NCBI GenBank assembly: GCA_947176685.1
Contig: CAMWRL010000041.1
Location: 1 to 12,687, forward strand
Direction: 5' to 3'
Origin: an uncultured Ruminococcus sp.
Lineage (GTDB): Bacteria > Bacillota > Clostridia > Oscillospirales > Ruminococcaceae
Length of the DNA stretch: 12,687 nt
Shown here in pieces: positions 1 to 6,593 of the stretch; position 1 is the stretch's first letter, and every line of letters starts with the position of its first letter. The position numbers and the translations under genes were made by a program. The notes beneath the pieces were generated by a model. It was given only the letters and a program-made list of their open reading frames with translations, was not told where the DNA came from and made no database searches.

Positions 1-91
1 ATTTATAATTATACTATATTTTTCGTAAAAAATAAAGCGGAAAATTTTGAATCCTGAAAGATAACCGATTTCTATGACGTTTTTATAAAAA

Positions 92-110
92 GGGACGGCA
101 TAACCGTCCC
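92..110 (-). terminator. Intrinsic terminator of glycyl-tRNA synthetase gene
   Basis: Read on the minus strand this is a perfect 7-bp stem, GGGACGG pairing with CCGTCCC around a 5-nt loop, followed directly by TTTTTATAAAA. It lies 15 bp beyond the glycyl-tRNA synthetase stop codon and is a standard rho-independent terminator. There is no matching T-run on the plus side. Confidence 0.9.
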
Positions 111-125
111 CGATAAATTTAAAAA

Positions 126-1532
126 TCAGAATTCAATTTTCTTTTCGAGATAAGCCGCAAGGTCATTTATATTAACACGTTCCTGCTCCATAGTGTCACG
201 GTCACGGACTGTAACGCAGTTATCTTTTTCAAGTGTATCGAAGTCGTATGTTATACAGAATGGTGTACCGATTTCGTCCTGTCGGCGGTAACGTTTTCCG
301 ATTGTACCTGTTTCATCAAAGTCAACCATAAACTTCTTTGAAAGCATTTCAAAAACTTCCTCAGCTTTGGGAGTGAGTTTCTTTACAAGCGGAAGTACTG
401 CACACTTGAACGGTGCAAGTGCGGGGTGAAGATGCATAACAGTACGGATTTCTTTTTTCTCATTTCCGTTCTTGTCAACGGTAACAAGTTCTTCTTCGTC
501 ATAAGCTTCAGTGATTATCGAAAGGAAAAGTCTTTCAACGCCCAGTGAGGGTTCTATAACATACGGTATATACTTTTCATTTGTTTCGGGGTCGAAGTAT
601 TCAAGAGATTTACCACTTGTCTTTATGTGCTGTGTAAGGTCGTAGTCTGTTCTGTCGGCAACGCCCCAGAGTTCGCCCCAGCCGAACGGGAACAGATATT
701 CAAAGTCCGTGGTAGCCTTTGAGTAGAAACAGAGTTCTTCCGGAGAGTGGTCACGGAGTCTTATATTTTCCTCTTTAAGACCGAGACTTAACAGGAAATT
801 TTTGCAATAGCTTCTCCAGTAGCTGAACCATTCCAAGTCCGTACCGGGTTTGCAGAAAAATTCAAGTTCCATCTGTTCAAACTCACGTACACGGAAGATA
901 AAGTTTCCGGGAGTGATTTCGTTTCTGAAAGACTTTCCGACCTGTGCAACGCCGAAAGGTACTTTTTTTCTTGTGGTACGCTGAATGTTTGCGAAATTCA
1001 CGAAAATACCCTGAGCAGTTTCGGGACGGAGATAGAGTTCTGACTTGCTGTCCTCAGTAACGCCTTGAAAGGTCTTGAACATAAGATTAAACTGTCTTAT
1101 GTCTGTAAAGTTATGTTTACCGCAGTCGGGACAGGGAATTTCGTGTTCTTTTATGTATTCGGACATCTGCTCGTTAGTCCAGCCTGCAACGTTAGTACCG
1201 TCAAAATCTTCAATCAGATTGTCCGCACGGTGACGGGTATGACATTCCTTACAGTCCATAAGGGGGTCTGAGAAGCCGCCGATATGTCCTGAAGCAACCC
1301 ATGTCTGCGGATTCATAAGGATTGCGCTGTCAAGACCTACATTGTACTTATTTTCCTGAACGAATTTCTTTAACCAAGCCTTTTTTATGTTATTCTTGAG
1401 TTCAACGCCCAGAGGACCATAGTCCCATGTATTGGCAAGACCGCCATAAATTTCAGAACCGGGATAAACATAGCCCTTTGACTTGCAAAGGTCAACGATT
1501 CTGTCCATAATCTTTTCATTATTTTTAAGCAT
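126..1532 (-). CDS. glyS: Glycine--tRNA ligase (alpha2, class II)
   Basis: Charges tRNA-Gly with glycine in the cytoplasm. The 468-residue length fits the single-chain homodimeric GlyRS of many Firmicutes and eukaryotes, not the alpha2beta2 type. Visible class II features are motif 2 around residues 201-218 (SFRNE, with Arg203 and Glu205) and motif 3 at 331-334 (GVER). The insert carries a zinc-ribbon-like set, C94-x2-C97 and C134-x2-C137, as in zinc-bearing members. An anticodon-binding domain follows from about residue 370 (APFKCAVLPL onward). The start at 1532 is chosen because GAGGTAA lies about 9 nt upstream; Met9 is a possible but unsupported later start. The gene is monocistronic: its own promoter and terminator flank it. 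No T-box leader precedes it, which is notable because many Firmicute glyS genes have one. Family identity is very secure. Confidence 0.97.
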   Translation of the reverse strand: MLKNNEKIMDRIVDLCKSKGYVYPGSEIYGGLANTWDYGPLGVELKNNIKKAWLKKFVQENKYNVGLDSAILMNPQTWVASGHIGGFSDPLMDCKECHTRHRADNLIEDFDGTNVAGWTNEQMSEYIKEHEIPCPDCGKHNFTDIRQFNLMFKTFQGVTEDSKSELYLRPETAQGIFVNFANIQRTTRKKVPFGVAQVGKSFRNEITPGNFIFRVREFEQMELEFFCKPGTDLEWFSYWRSYCKNFLLSLGLKEENIRLRDHSPEELCFYSKATTDFEYLFPFGWGELWGVADRTDYDLTQHIKTSGKSLEYFDPETNEKYIPYVIEPSLGVERLFLSIITEAYDEEELVTVDKNGNEKKEIRTVMHLHPALAPFKCAVLPLVKKLTPKAEEVFEMLSKKFMVDFDETGTIGKRYRRQDEIGTPFCITYDFDTLEKDNCVTVRDRDTMEQERVNINDLAAYLEKKIEF

Positions 1533-1572
1533 TTTTGAAATTACCTCGTTTCGTGATGATTTTATTTATTAT

Positions 1573-1601
1573 ATTGTAATGTAAAACCGACAAAATGTCA
1601 A
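1573..1601 (-). promoter_or_regulatory. Sigma-A promoter of glycyl-tRNA synthetase gene
   Basis: On the minus strand a perfect TTGACA -35 (1596-1601) is separated by exactly 17 bp from TACAAT (1573-1578), one base from the -10 consensus. The predicted RNA start is near 1566, giving a leader of about 35 nt, too short for a T-box or other riboswitch. Strong constitutive expression is expected. Confidence 0.88.
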
Positions 1602-1641
1602 GAGTTTTCCGGTAAATTTATTGCGGCGTGTTTCCTGTGAA

Positions 1642-1674
1642 GTTTTCAACATTCAACGTTTATATGTTGAAAAC
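1642..1674. repeat. Perfect 11-bp inverted repeat upstream of glyS promoter
   Basis: GTTTTCAACAT (1642-1652) and ATGTTGAAAAC (1664-1674) are perfect inverted copies with an 11-bp spacer. TTCAAC also occurs a second time inside the spacer side, so an alternative shorter hairpin can form. Neither side has a T-run, so it is not a normal terminator. It sits about 40 bp upstream of the glyS -35 and beyond the deoD terminator. It may be an operator or a processing hairpin; its function is unknown. Confidence 0.6.
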
Positions 1675-1693
1675 CCGTGCAGAAAAGAAAATC

Positions 1694-1717
1694 TGCCGTA
1701 CTCCTGAGAATACGGCA
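1694..1717 (-). terminator. Probable terminator of flippase-deoD unit
   Basis: A 7-bp perfect stem, TGCCGTA (1694-1700) with TACGGCA (1711-1717), has a 10-nt loop that can add a short CTC/GAG pairing. On the minus strand it is followed by GATTTTCTTTTC, an interrupted T-run, so termination strength is moderate. It is about 80 bp past the deoD stop codon. The A-run on the other side means it would not terminate plus-strand transcription. Confidence 0.65.
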
Positions 1718-1799
1718 TAAAAAAACAGGTTATACAAAAGGGGAATCGGGGGATTTCTTAATCCGTCTACTATTATAGAGAATGTACCTTAAAATAATC

Positions 1800-2507
1800 T
1801 TAAATGTTTGCGGCAGTATCAAGGGCAATTTCCATCATATCACGGAAACTTGTCTGACGTTCTTTGGCACTTGTGGAAAGGTTTCTGAGTGGACAGTCCG
1901 AAACCGTAAGTATACAAAGCGCATTTTTTCCGGAACGTGCGGCATTCATATACAGGGCGGCAGTTTCCATTTCTATTCCTAAAACGCCCATTTTCTGCCA
2001 TTGTGACAAGCTGTCTGCATCGTCATAGAAAGTATCGCTTGACAAGATGTTTCCGACATGACAAGTAATATTTTTCTTTTCTGCGACTTCAACCGCCTTT
2101 GAGAGAATCTCCCACGAAGCAGTCGGGGCATACGTTCCGGGAAGTGCGTACTGCGAAGCATATGCGGAGTTGGTACTTGCACTCATTGCAATTATAACGT
2201 CCCTTAAATTAACGCCGTCAGAAATTGCTCCTGCTGTACCGGTTCTTATAATGTTCTTGACATCATATTCGTTGAAAAGCTCCCATGAGTAAATACCCAT
2301 TGAAGGCATACCCATACCGCTGCCCTGAACGGATATTCTTACACCCTTGTAAGTTCCGGTATAGCCGAACATTCCACGTACTTCATTGTAGCAGACGGGG
2401 CTTTCAAGATAGTTTTCGGCAATGAACTTTGCACGGAGAGGGTCTCCGGGCATAATGACCGTTTTTGCAATATCGCCTTTTGATGCGCTGTTGTGAGGGG
2501 TTGGCAT
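1800..2507 (-). CDS. deoD: Purine nucleoside phosphorylase, DeoD type
   Basis: Splits purine (deoxy)ribonucleosides with phosphate to free base and (deoxy)ribose-1-phosphate in nucleoside salvage; the family is a cytoplasmic homohexamer. The 235-residue length matches E. coli DeoD (about 239). Visible family residues are PTPH at the N-terminus (His5, the subunit-crossing ribose contact), the phosphate set Gly21/Arg25, Arg44 and Arg88, the ribose/base loop with Glu179-Met180-Glu181, and the catalytic pair Asp204 (in TVSD) and Arg217 (in KERQTS). The segment just after Asp204 (CPLRNLSTS) differs from the E. coli HIRTHEQTT, so base preference may differ. AAAGGAGG lies about 7 nt before the ATG and fixes the start. 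It lies 15 bp behind the flippase gene and probably depends on that gene's promoter; I saw no good internal promoter. Confidence 0.95.
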   Translation of the reverse strand: MPTPHNSASKGDIAKTVIMPGDPLRAKFIAENYLESPVCYNEVRGMFGYTGTYKGVRISVQGSGMGMPSMGIYSWELFNEYDVKNIIRTGTAGAISDGVNLRDVIIAMSASTNSAYASQYALPGTYAPTASWEILSKAVEVAEKKNITCHVGNILSSDTFYDDADSLSQWQKMGVLGIEMETAALYMNAARSGKNALCILTVSDCPLRNLSTSAKERQTSFRDMMEIALDTAANI

Positions 2508-2522
2508 AAAAAATTCCTCCTT

Positions 2523-3950
2523 TTATTTTCTTAACAGTTTTTTAGCAGTAAGCATAAGTGCATTATAGTTGACAAACAGCACTAACATCATAAGAATGAA
2601 TGTCCAGAAACCATAAAATGCCGGAGTTCTGACCATCAGTCTGCACATAATCAGGAGTGCAACTGTGTTGACTATCGAACGGAAAGAATTGAACTTAAAG
2701 GGTATATAATATCTTGCGTCAATGATTCTTGCCCAGAAACATAAGTAATAACTCAGGAACGTTGAAATCGACGCTCCCTGAATTCCCCATACCGGAATAA
2801 GGAAATAATTGAGAATTATATTCACCACACTTGCCGCAAAGCTTGTCCAGAATGAGTTTTTGGTGTGTTTGGTAGCCGTATATATACTGCTTAAAAACTG
2901 GTCAAGGCACATAAACAGTACTGCAATTACCAGTACCGGAGTATATATATATACATCTCCGTACTCCTTGAAATTCTTTGAGCTTACAAGAAGCGGAGAG
3001 ATAATTTTTACTCCGGCAATCATTACGGCAGACGCAATGAATAATATTGATTCATAGGCACTGTAGATTTTTTCATAAAAGCTGCTTCTGTCTTTGGAAT
3101 CGTTTTCCATAATTGCGGACATATTCCACGCCTGAAAGAATATTGTTGAAATCATAGAAATAAGGTTGGGGATTTTTGAGGCATAACCATAAATTCCGGC
3201 GGCATCTTCACCGAGCGTTACAACGTCACTGTGCATATAGCGTATGAATAGTCTGTCCGAAAATCCGGTAATCACCCACATAACTACAGTCGGAATCAGC
3301 GGCAGCGCAAATCTCATCATACTTCGTGCAAGTTTCCTGTTGTAGTACTTTATGTAGAAGTATTTTTTCAGATTTGCTATCCAAAAAAGGAACAGGGCAG
3401 AAGACAAGTCCGACAATATCACCGAAAGCATAAAGCCCTTTACCCCCATATGCTTATGAGATATAAATATTATATTGAATATGAAAAGCGTAAGAGTAGC
3501 CAGAATGCCGTCAAATGAATATAATCTTACATAGCCCTTTGCCCTCACGAACTGCGAACACATTGAACGCATTGCGGAAGTACACACATAAACAAGCAAA
3601 AGTATTGTATAACCGTCCAAGAAATTAAGGAACGGTATCAGTTTAAGGACACCCATCGCCGGAAACATCAGAATCAGTCCGAAAATATTCAGGCACATAG
3701 CTGTTGTAAATACCTGTGCTTTTTTGTATTTTTTGTCCAGACCATACCTTATTATGGCTTCGGACATTGAAAAGGTGAATATCGGCAGAAGAAAATTTGC
3801 AGTAATTTCCAGTAATTCTTTTGTACTGCTGTCAGCAGGATTTATGTTGCTTGAATAAAGCCGTGTCAGGAGAATTACAAGGATTTTTGACCCGAAATTT
3901 CCTATAGCGAATACAATAGTATTCATAGCAAGTTTTCTGTATTTATTCAT
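2523..3950 (-). CDS. MOP-superfamily polysaccharide/lipid flippase-like membrane protein
   Basis: A 475-residue, almost entirely hydrophobic protein with about 12-14 predicted helices spread evenly from residue 10 to 470. The opening (MNKYRKLAMNTIVFAIGNFGSK) and the early segment LLPIFTFSMSEAIIRYG are typical of the Polysacc_synt (Wzx/RfbX-like) branch of the MOP exporters, which flip undecaprenyl-linked sugar units across the membrane. The substrate cannot be read from the sequence, and no glycosyltransferases or polymerase lie nearby, so it is not part of a visible capsule locus. A GGAG lies about 14 nt before the chosen ATG, an unusually long spacing, so initiation may be weak; no better in-frame start is evident. 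It heads a two-gene unit with deoD. The MATE drug-exporter branch is a less likely alternative. Confidence 0.85.
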   Translation of the reverse strand: MNKYRKLAMNTIVFAIGNFGSKILVILLTRLYSSNINPADSSTKELLEITANFLLPIFTFSMSEAIIRYGLDKKYKKAQVFTTAMCLNIFGLILMFPAMGVLKLIPFLNFLDGYTILLLVYVCTSAMRSMCSQFVRAKGYVRLYSFDGILATLTLFIFNIIFISHKHMGVKGFMLSVILSDLSSALFLFWIANLKKYFYIKYYNRKLARSMMRFALPLIPTVVMWVITGFSDRLFIRYMHSDVVTLGEDAAGIYGYASKIPNLISMISTIFFQAWNMSAIMENDSKDRSSFYEKIYSAYESILFIASAVMIAGVKIISPLLVSSKNFKEYGDVYIYTPVLVIAVLFMCLDQFLSSIYTATKHTKNSFWTSFAASVVNIILNYFLIPVWGIQGASISTFLSYYLCFWARIIDARYYIPFKFNSFRSIVNTVALLIMCRLMVRTPAFYGFWTFILMMLVLFVNYNALMLTAKKLLRK

Positions 3951-3991
3951 ATGATTCTATCACGCTCCGGAAAATTATGTTATACAAAATT

Positions 3992-4020
3992 ATTATAGCA
4001 TATAATTTTATATTTGTCAT
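3992..4020 (-). promoter_or_regulatory. Promoter of flippase-deoD unit
   Basis: On the minus strand ATGACA (4015-4020) is spaced 17 bp from a perfect TATAAT (3992-3997), and TGC before it makes an extended -10. The predicted leader is about 35 nt. Confidence 0.8.
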
Positions 4021-4057
4021 CATTTTCCAGAATTTTTTAAAAAAGCTGTGAAATTTG

Positions 4058-4083
4058 TCTGACTTTATGTGACATTTTCTGAC
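4058..4083. repeat. Three TSTGAC repeats at exact 10-bp phase
   Basis: TCTGAC (4058-4063), TGTGAC (4068-4073) and TCTGAC (4078-4083) start exactly 10 bp apart, with AT-only 4-bp spacers. A weaker TGTGAA at 4047-4052 comes 11 bp before the first. Same-face direct repeats in a divergent promoter gap resemble binding sites for response regulators or AraC-type activators. They lie 38-63 bp upstream of the flippase -35 and about 90 bp upstream of the GH95 -35. The arrangement is visible; binding is inferred. Confidence 0.5.
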
Positions 4084-4168
4084 CGGTCGGCGAATGTATT
4101 GTATATCTGTATAAAATCTTGTATCTGAAAAAGCCTTTATTTATGATATTTTTCATAATTGTACCGGA

Positions 4169-4180
4169 AATTTGCAAATT
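4169..4180. promoter_or_regulatory. 12-bp palindrome overlapping the GH95 -35
   Basis: AATTTGCAAATT is a perfect palindrome that covers the TTGCAA -35 hexamer of the GH95 promoter. A dimeric repressor bound there would block RNA polymerase. It is AT-rich, so chance occurrence is possible. Confidence 0.45.
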
Positions 4181-4200
4181 GTCATGAAGTATGATATAAT
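4172..4200 (+). promoter_or_regulatory. Promoter of GH95-GH26 operon
   Basis: TTGCAA (4172-4177, 4 of 6 consensus bases) is spaced 17 bp from a perfect TATAAT (4195-4200), preceded by TGA as an extended -10. The leader to the GH95 start is about 45 nt. A suboptimal -35 under a palindrome fits a regulated promoter. Confidence 0.8.
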
Positions 4201-4251
4201 ATAGAAATACAAAAATCATCTGTTATAACCTCTGGAATAAGGAGTTGCTAT

Positions 4252-6573
4252 ATGAATACAGAAACTATACTTAAATATGACAGTCCGGCTGAGGATTTCA
4301 CCTGTGCGCTTCCTGTCGGCAACGGCAGAATCGGCGGTATGATTTACGGCAAACCTAAAAACGAAGTGATTGTACTGAATGAAGACTCCGTATGGTCGGG
4401 AGGTCTGCGTCACCGTGTCAATCCCGATGCACGGGAGGGCTTTGCGGAAGTCCGTGAGCTTATCAGAAACGGCAGCATTCCCGAAGCTGAAAAGACAGCC
4501 TTTGAAAAAATGCAGGGAGTTACTCCGGATATGCGTCACTATATGCCTTTAGGCAACTTATACATAGATATGGAACTTGACGGAAAAGTAAGGGATTATT
4601 CACGCAGTCTGGACATTTCCGATGCATGTGCAGAAACGTCATTCAGTGTCAACGGCGTTGTATATACAAGGGAAGTATTTGTTTCAGCACCTGATGAAGT
4701 AATGGTTATACATATCACTGCTTCACAACCGGAATCAATAACGCTTTCGTGTCGTCTGGACGGTCGTGACGACTATTATGACGATAACCGTCCATGCAGT
4801 AAAAATATGATTCTCTATACCGGCGGTACGGGCAGCGGCAACGGGATATTTTTTGCCGGCGTACTGGGCGCAAAGTCCTGCGGCGGTACTCTGAGGACTA
4901 TCGGCAACAGAATTTCAGTCAGAAATGCTGACGAAGTTATGATTATCTTTTCTGCAAATACTAGCTTTTACAGCGACAATTATGCTGAATCTGCTGAAGT
5001 TGACGCAGAAATGGCGTTGCAGTGCGAATATGATGAACTTTTTTACCGTCACACAAAAGATTATAAGGAACTTTTTGACCGTGTGGAGCTTTCGCTTGAC
5101 GACAATTCCGGTGAGGACGATATATCAGCACTGACGACTGACAAGAGAATCGCCCGTCTGCGTGGCAATGAACTTGACAATAAGGAATGTCAGCGGCTTA
5201 TTCACGACAACAAGCTGATTGAACTCTATTTCAATTACAGCCGTTATCTTATGATTTCCGCAAGCCGTGCCGGCAGTCAGCCTATGAACATTCAGGGCAT
5301 ATGGAATAAAGACATGATACCGTCACTTGGAAGCCGTTACAGTGTGAATTTCAGTACGCAGATGAATTACTGGATTGCAGAAAACTGTAATCTTCCGGAA
5401 TGCCATATGCCGTTGTTTGACCTTATGGAGCGTGTATGCGAAAACGGTCGTATTACTGCAAAGGAGATGTACGGCATTGAAAAGGGTTTCGTATGTCACC
5501 ACAACACGGACATCTGGGGAGATACTGCTCCACAGGATATGTTTCTGCCGTCCACTATATGGGTGACGGGCGGCGCATGGCTTGCACTGCACATCTTTGA
5601 ACACTATGAATATACTCTTGACAAGGACTTTCTGGCTGAAAAATACCACATCATGAAAGAAGCAGCGGAATTTTTCGTTGAATACCTGACAGACAACGGC
5701 GAGGGAAAACTTGTAACATGTCCGTCCGTATCTCCCGAAAACACCTACCTTACAGCGGACGGCGTAAAAGGCTGTCTGTGTATGGGAGCTTCAATGGATA
5801 CCCAGATAATAACCGTGCTTTTTCAGGACGTTATAAAATCATCCGAGATACTCGGCAAAGACAAGACTTTCGCAAGAAAACTTACATCTATGCTTAAAAA
5901 ACTTCCTCAGCCGCAGGTCGGAAAGTACGGTCAGATTAAGGAATGGGCAGTTGATTATGACGAAACCGAAGTAGGTCACAGACATATTTCGCAGCTTTTC
6001 GCACTGCACCCCGCAAGCCTCATCACGCCCCACAAAACTCCTAAACTTGCAGATGCCGCCCGTGCAACCCTTATCAGAAGGCTTATTCATGGCGGCGGTC
6101 ATACGGGCTGGAGCTGTGCATGGATTGCTAATATGTGGGCAAGACTTTATGACAGCCGTATGGTTTACGAAAATATAAAAAATCTTCTTGCATACTCAAC
6201 AGCTCCGAATATGATTAATAATAGTCCGCCGTTCAGGGTAGACGGAAACTTTGGCGGAACATCTGCTGTTGCCGAGTCGCTTATGCAGTGTTGTGACGGT
6301 GAGATAAATATTCTGCCGGCACTTCCGGACGAGTGGAACAGCGGTTATATAAACGGTCTCCGTGCAAAAGGCGGTTTCGGGGTTGACATTGAGTGGGAAA
6401 ACGGTAAACTCAAGTCTGCACTTATAACGTCCGATTACGGTGGAGAATGCCGACTGCGTACCGGCTGCGTTGTGAGCATTGTCTGTGACGACGAAACTGT
6501 CGGCTCACGCATAGAAGACGGCGTTATAATTTTCGGAACTAAAAAGGGTAATACCTATACAGTCCGTACCTAA
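4252..6573 (+). CDS. GH95 family alpha-L-fucosidase (or alpha-L-galactosidase)
   Basis: Predicted inverting glycosidase removing terminal alpha-1,2-L-fucose, or in some members alpha-L-galactose, from oligosaccharides. No signal peptide is present, so it should act in the cytoplasm on imported sugars. The 773 residues show the family order: N-terminal beta domain from LPVGNGRIGGMIYG (20-33) and LNEDSVWSGG, an (alpha/alpha)6 barrel from about 310, and a C-terminal beta domain from about 685. The likely general acid is Glu496 in CPSVSPEN, and the likely base-side Asp is Asp664 in RVDGNFGGTSA; HRH at 576-578 is also kept. The motif usually seen as N-I-N before x-x-MNYW reads N366-F-S368, so one of the two water-binding Asn residues known in Bifidobacterium AfcA appears to be Ser. 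AAGGAG lies 7 nt before the ATG. It heads the plus-strand operon, with the GH26 gene 20 bp downstream. Confidence 0.92.
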   Translation: MNTETILKYDSPAEDFTCALPVGNGRIGGMIYGKPKNEVIVLNEDSVWSGGLRHRVNPDAREGFAEVRELIRNGSIPEAEKTAFEKMQGVTPDMRHYMPLGNLYIDMELDGKVRDYSRSLDISDACAETSFSVNGVVYTREVFVSAPDEVMVIHITASQPESITLSCRLDGRDDYYDDNRPCSKNMILYTGGTGSGNGIFFAGVLGAKSCGGTLRTIGNRISVRNADEVMIIFSANTSFYSDNYAESAEVDAEMALQCEYDELFYRHTKDYKELFDRVELSLDDNSGEDDISALTTDKRIARLRGNELDNKECQRLIHDNKLIELYFNYSRYLMISASRAGSQPMNIQGIWNKDMIPSLGSRYSVNFSTQMNYWIAENCNLPECHMPLFDLMERVCENGRITAKEMYGIEKGFVCHHNTDIWGDTAPQDMFLPSTIWVTGGAWLALHIFEHYEYTLDKDFLAEKYHIMKEAAEFFVEYLTDNGEGKLVTCPSVSPENTYLTADGVKGCLCMGASMDTQIITVLFQDVIKSSEILGKDKTFARKLTSMLKKLPQPQVGKYGQIKEWAVDYDETEVGHRHISQLFALHPASLITPHKTPKLADAARATLIRRLIHGGGHTGWSCAWIANMWARLYDSRMVYENIKNLLAYSTAPNMINNSPPFRVDGNFGGTSAVAESLMQCCDGEINILPALPDEWNSGYINGLRAKGGFGVDIEWENGKLKSALITSDYGGECRLRTGCVVSIVCDDETVGSRIEDGVIIFGTKKGNTYTVRT

Positions 6574-6593
6574 AAAATTACTGGAGGAAAAAA

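Larger units (their letters stand above)
3951..4251. other. Divergent control region between flippase and GH95 operons
   Basis: This 301-bp AT-rich gap has no convincing gene; the longest open frame, 4037-4219 minus, has no ribosome binding site and runs antisense through the GH95 promoter. It holds a minus promoter (3992-4020), a three-unit phased repeat (4058-4083), an 8-bp palindrome GACCGGTC (4081-4088), a 12-bp palindrome (4169-4180) and a plus promoter (4172-4200). The elements suggest that one or more regulators act on one or both operons. Confidence 0.7.

Noticed and set aside
1771..1780. TATAAT-like -10 on the minus strand just downstream of deoD
   Set aside because: No -35 at suitable spacing, and it would yield only a short transcript into the deoD terminator.
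1533..1799. T-box riboswitch before glycyl-tRNA synthetase
   Set aside because: The promoter lies only about 35 nt before the start codon, and no AGGGTGGNACCGCG-like box is present on the minus strand.
4037..4219. 60-codon open frame on the minus strand in the divergent region
   Set aside because: It has no ribosome binding site, crosses the GH95 promoter and phased repeats, and shows no protein-like features.
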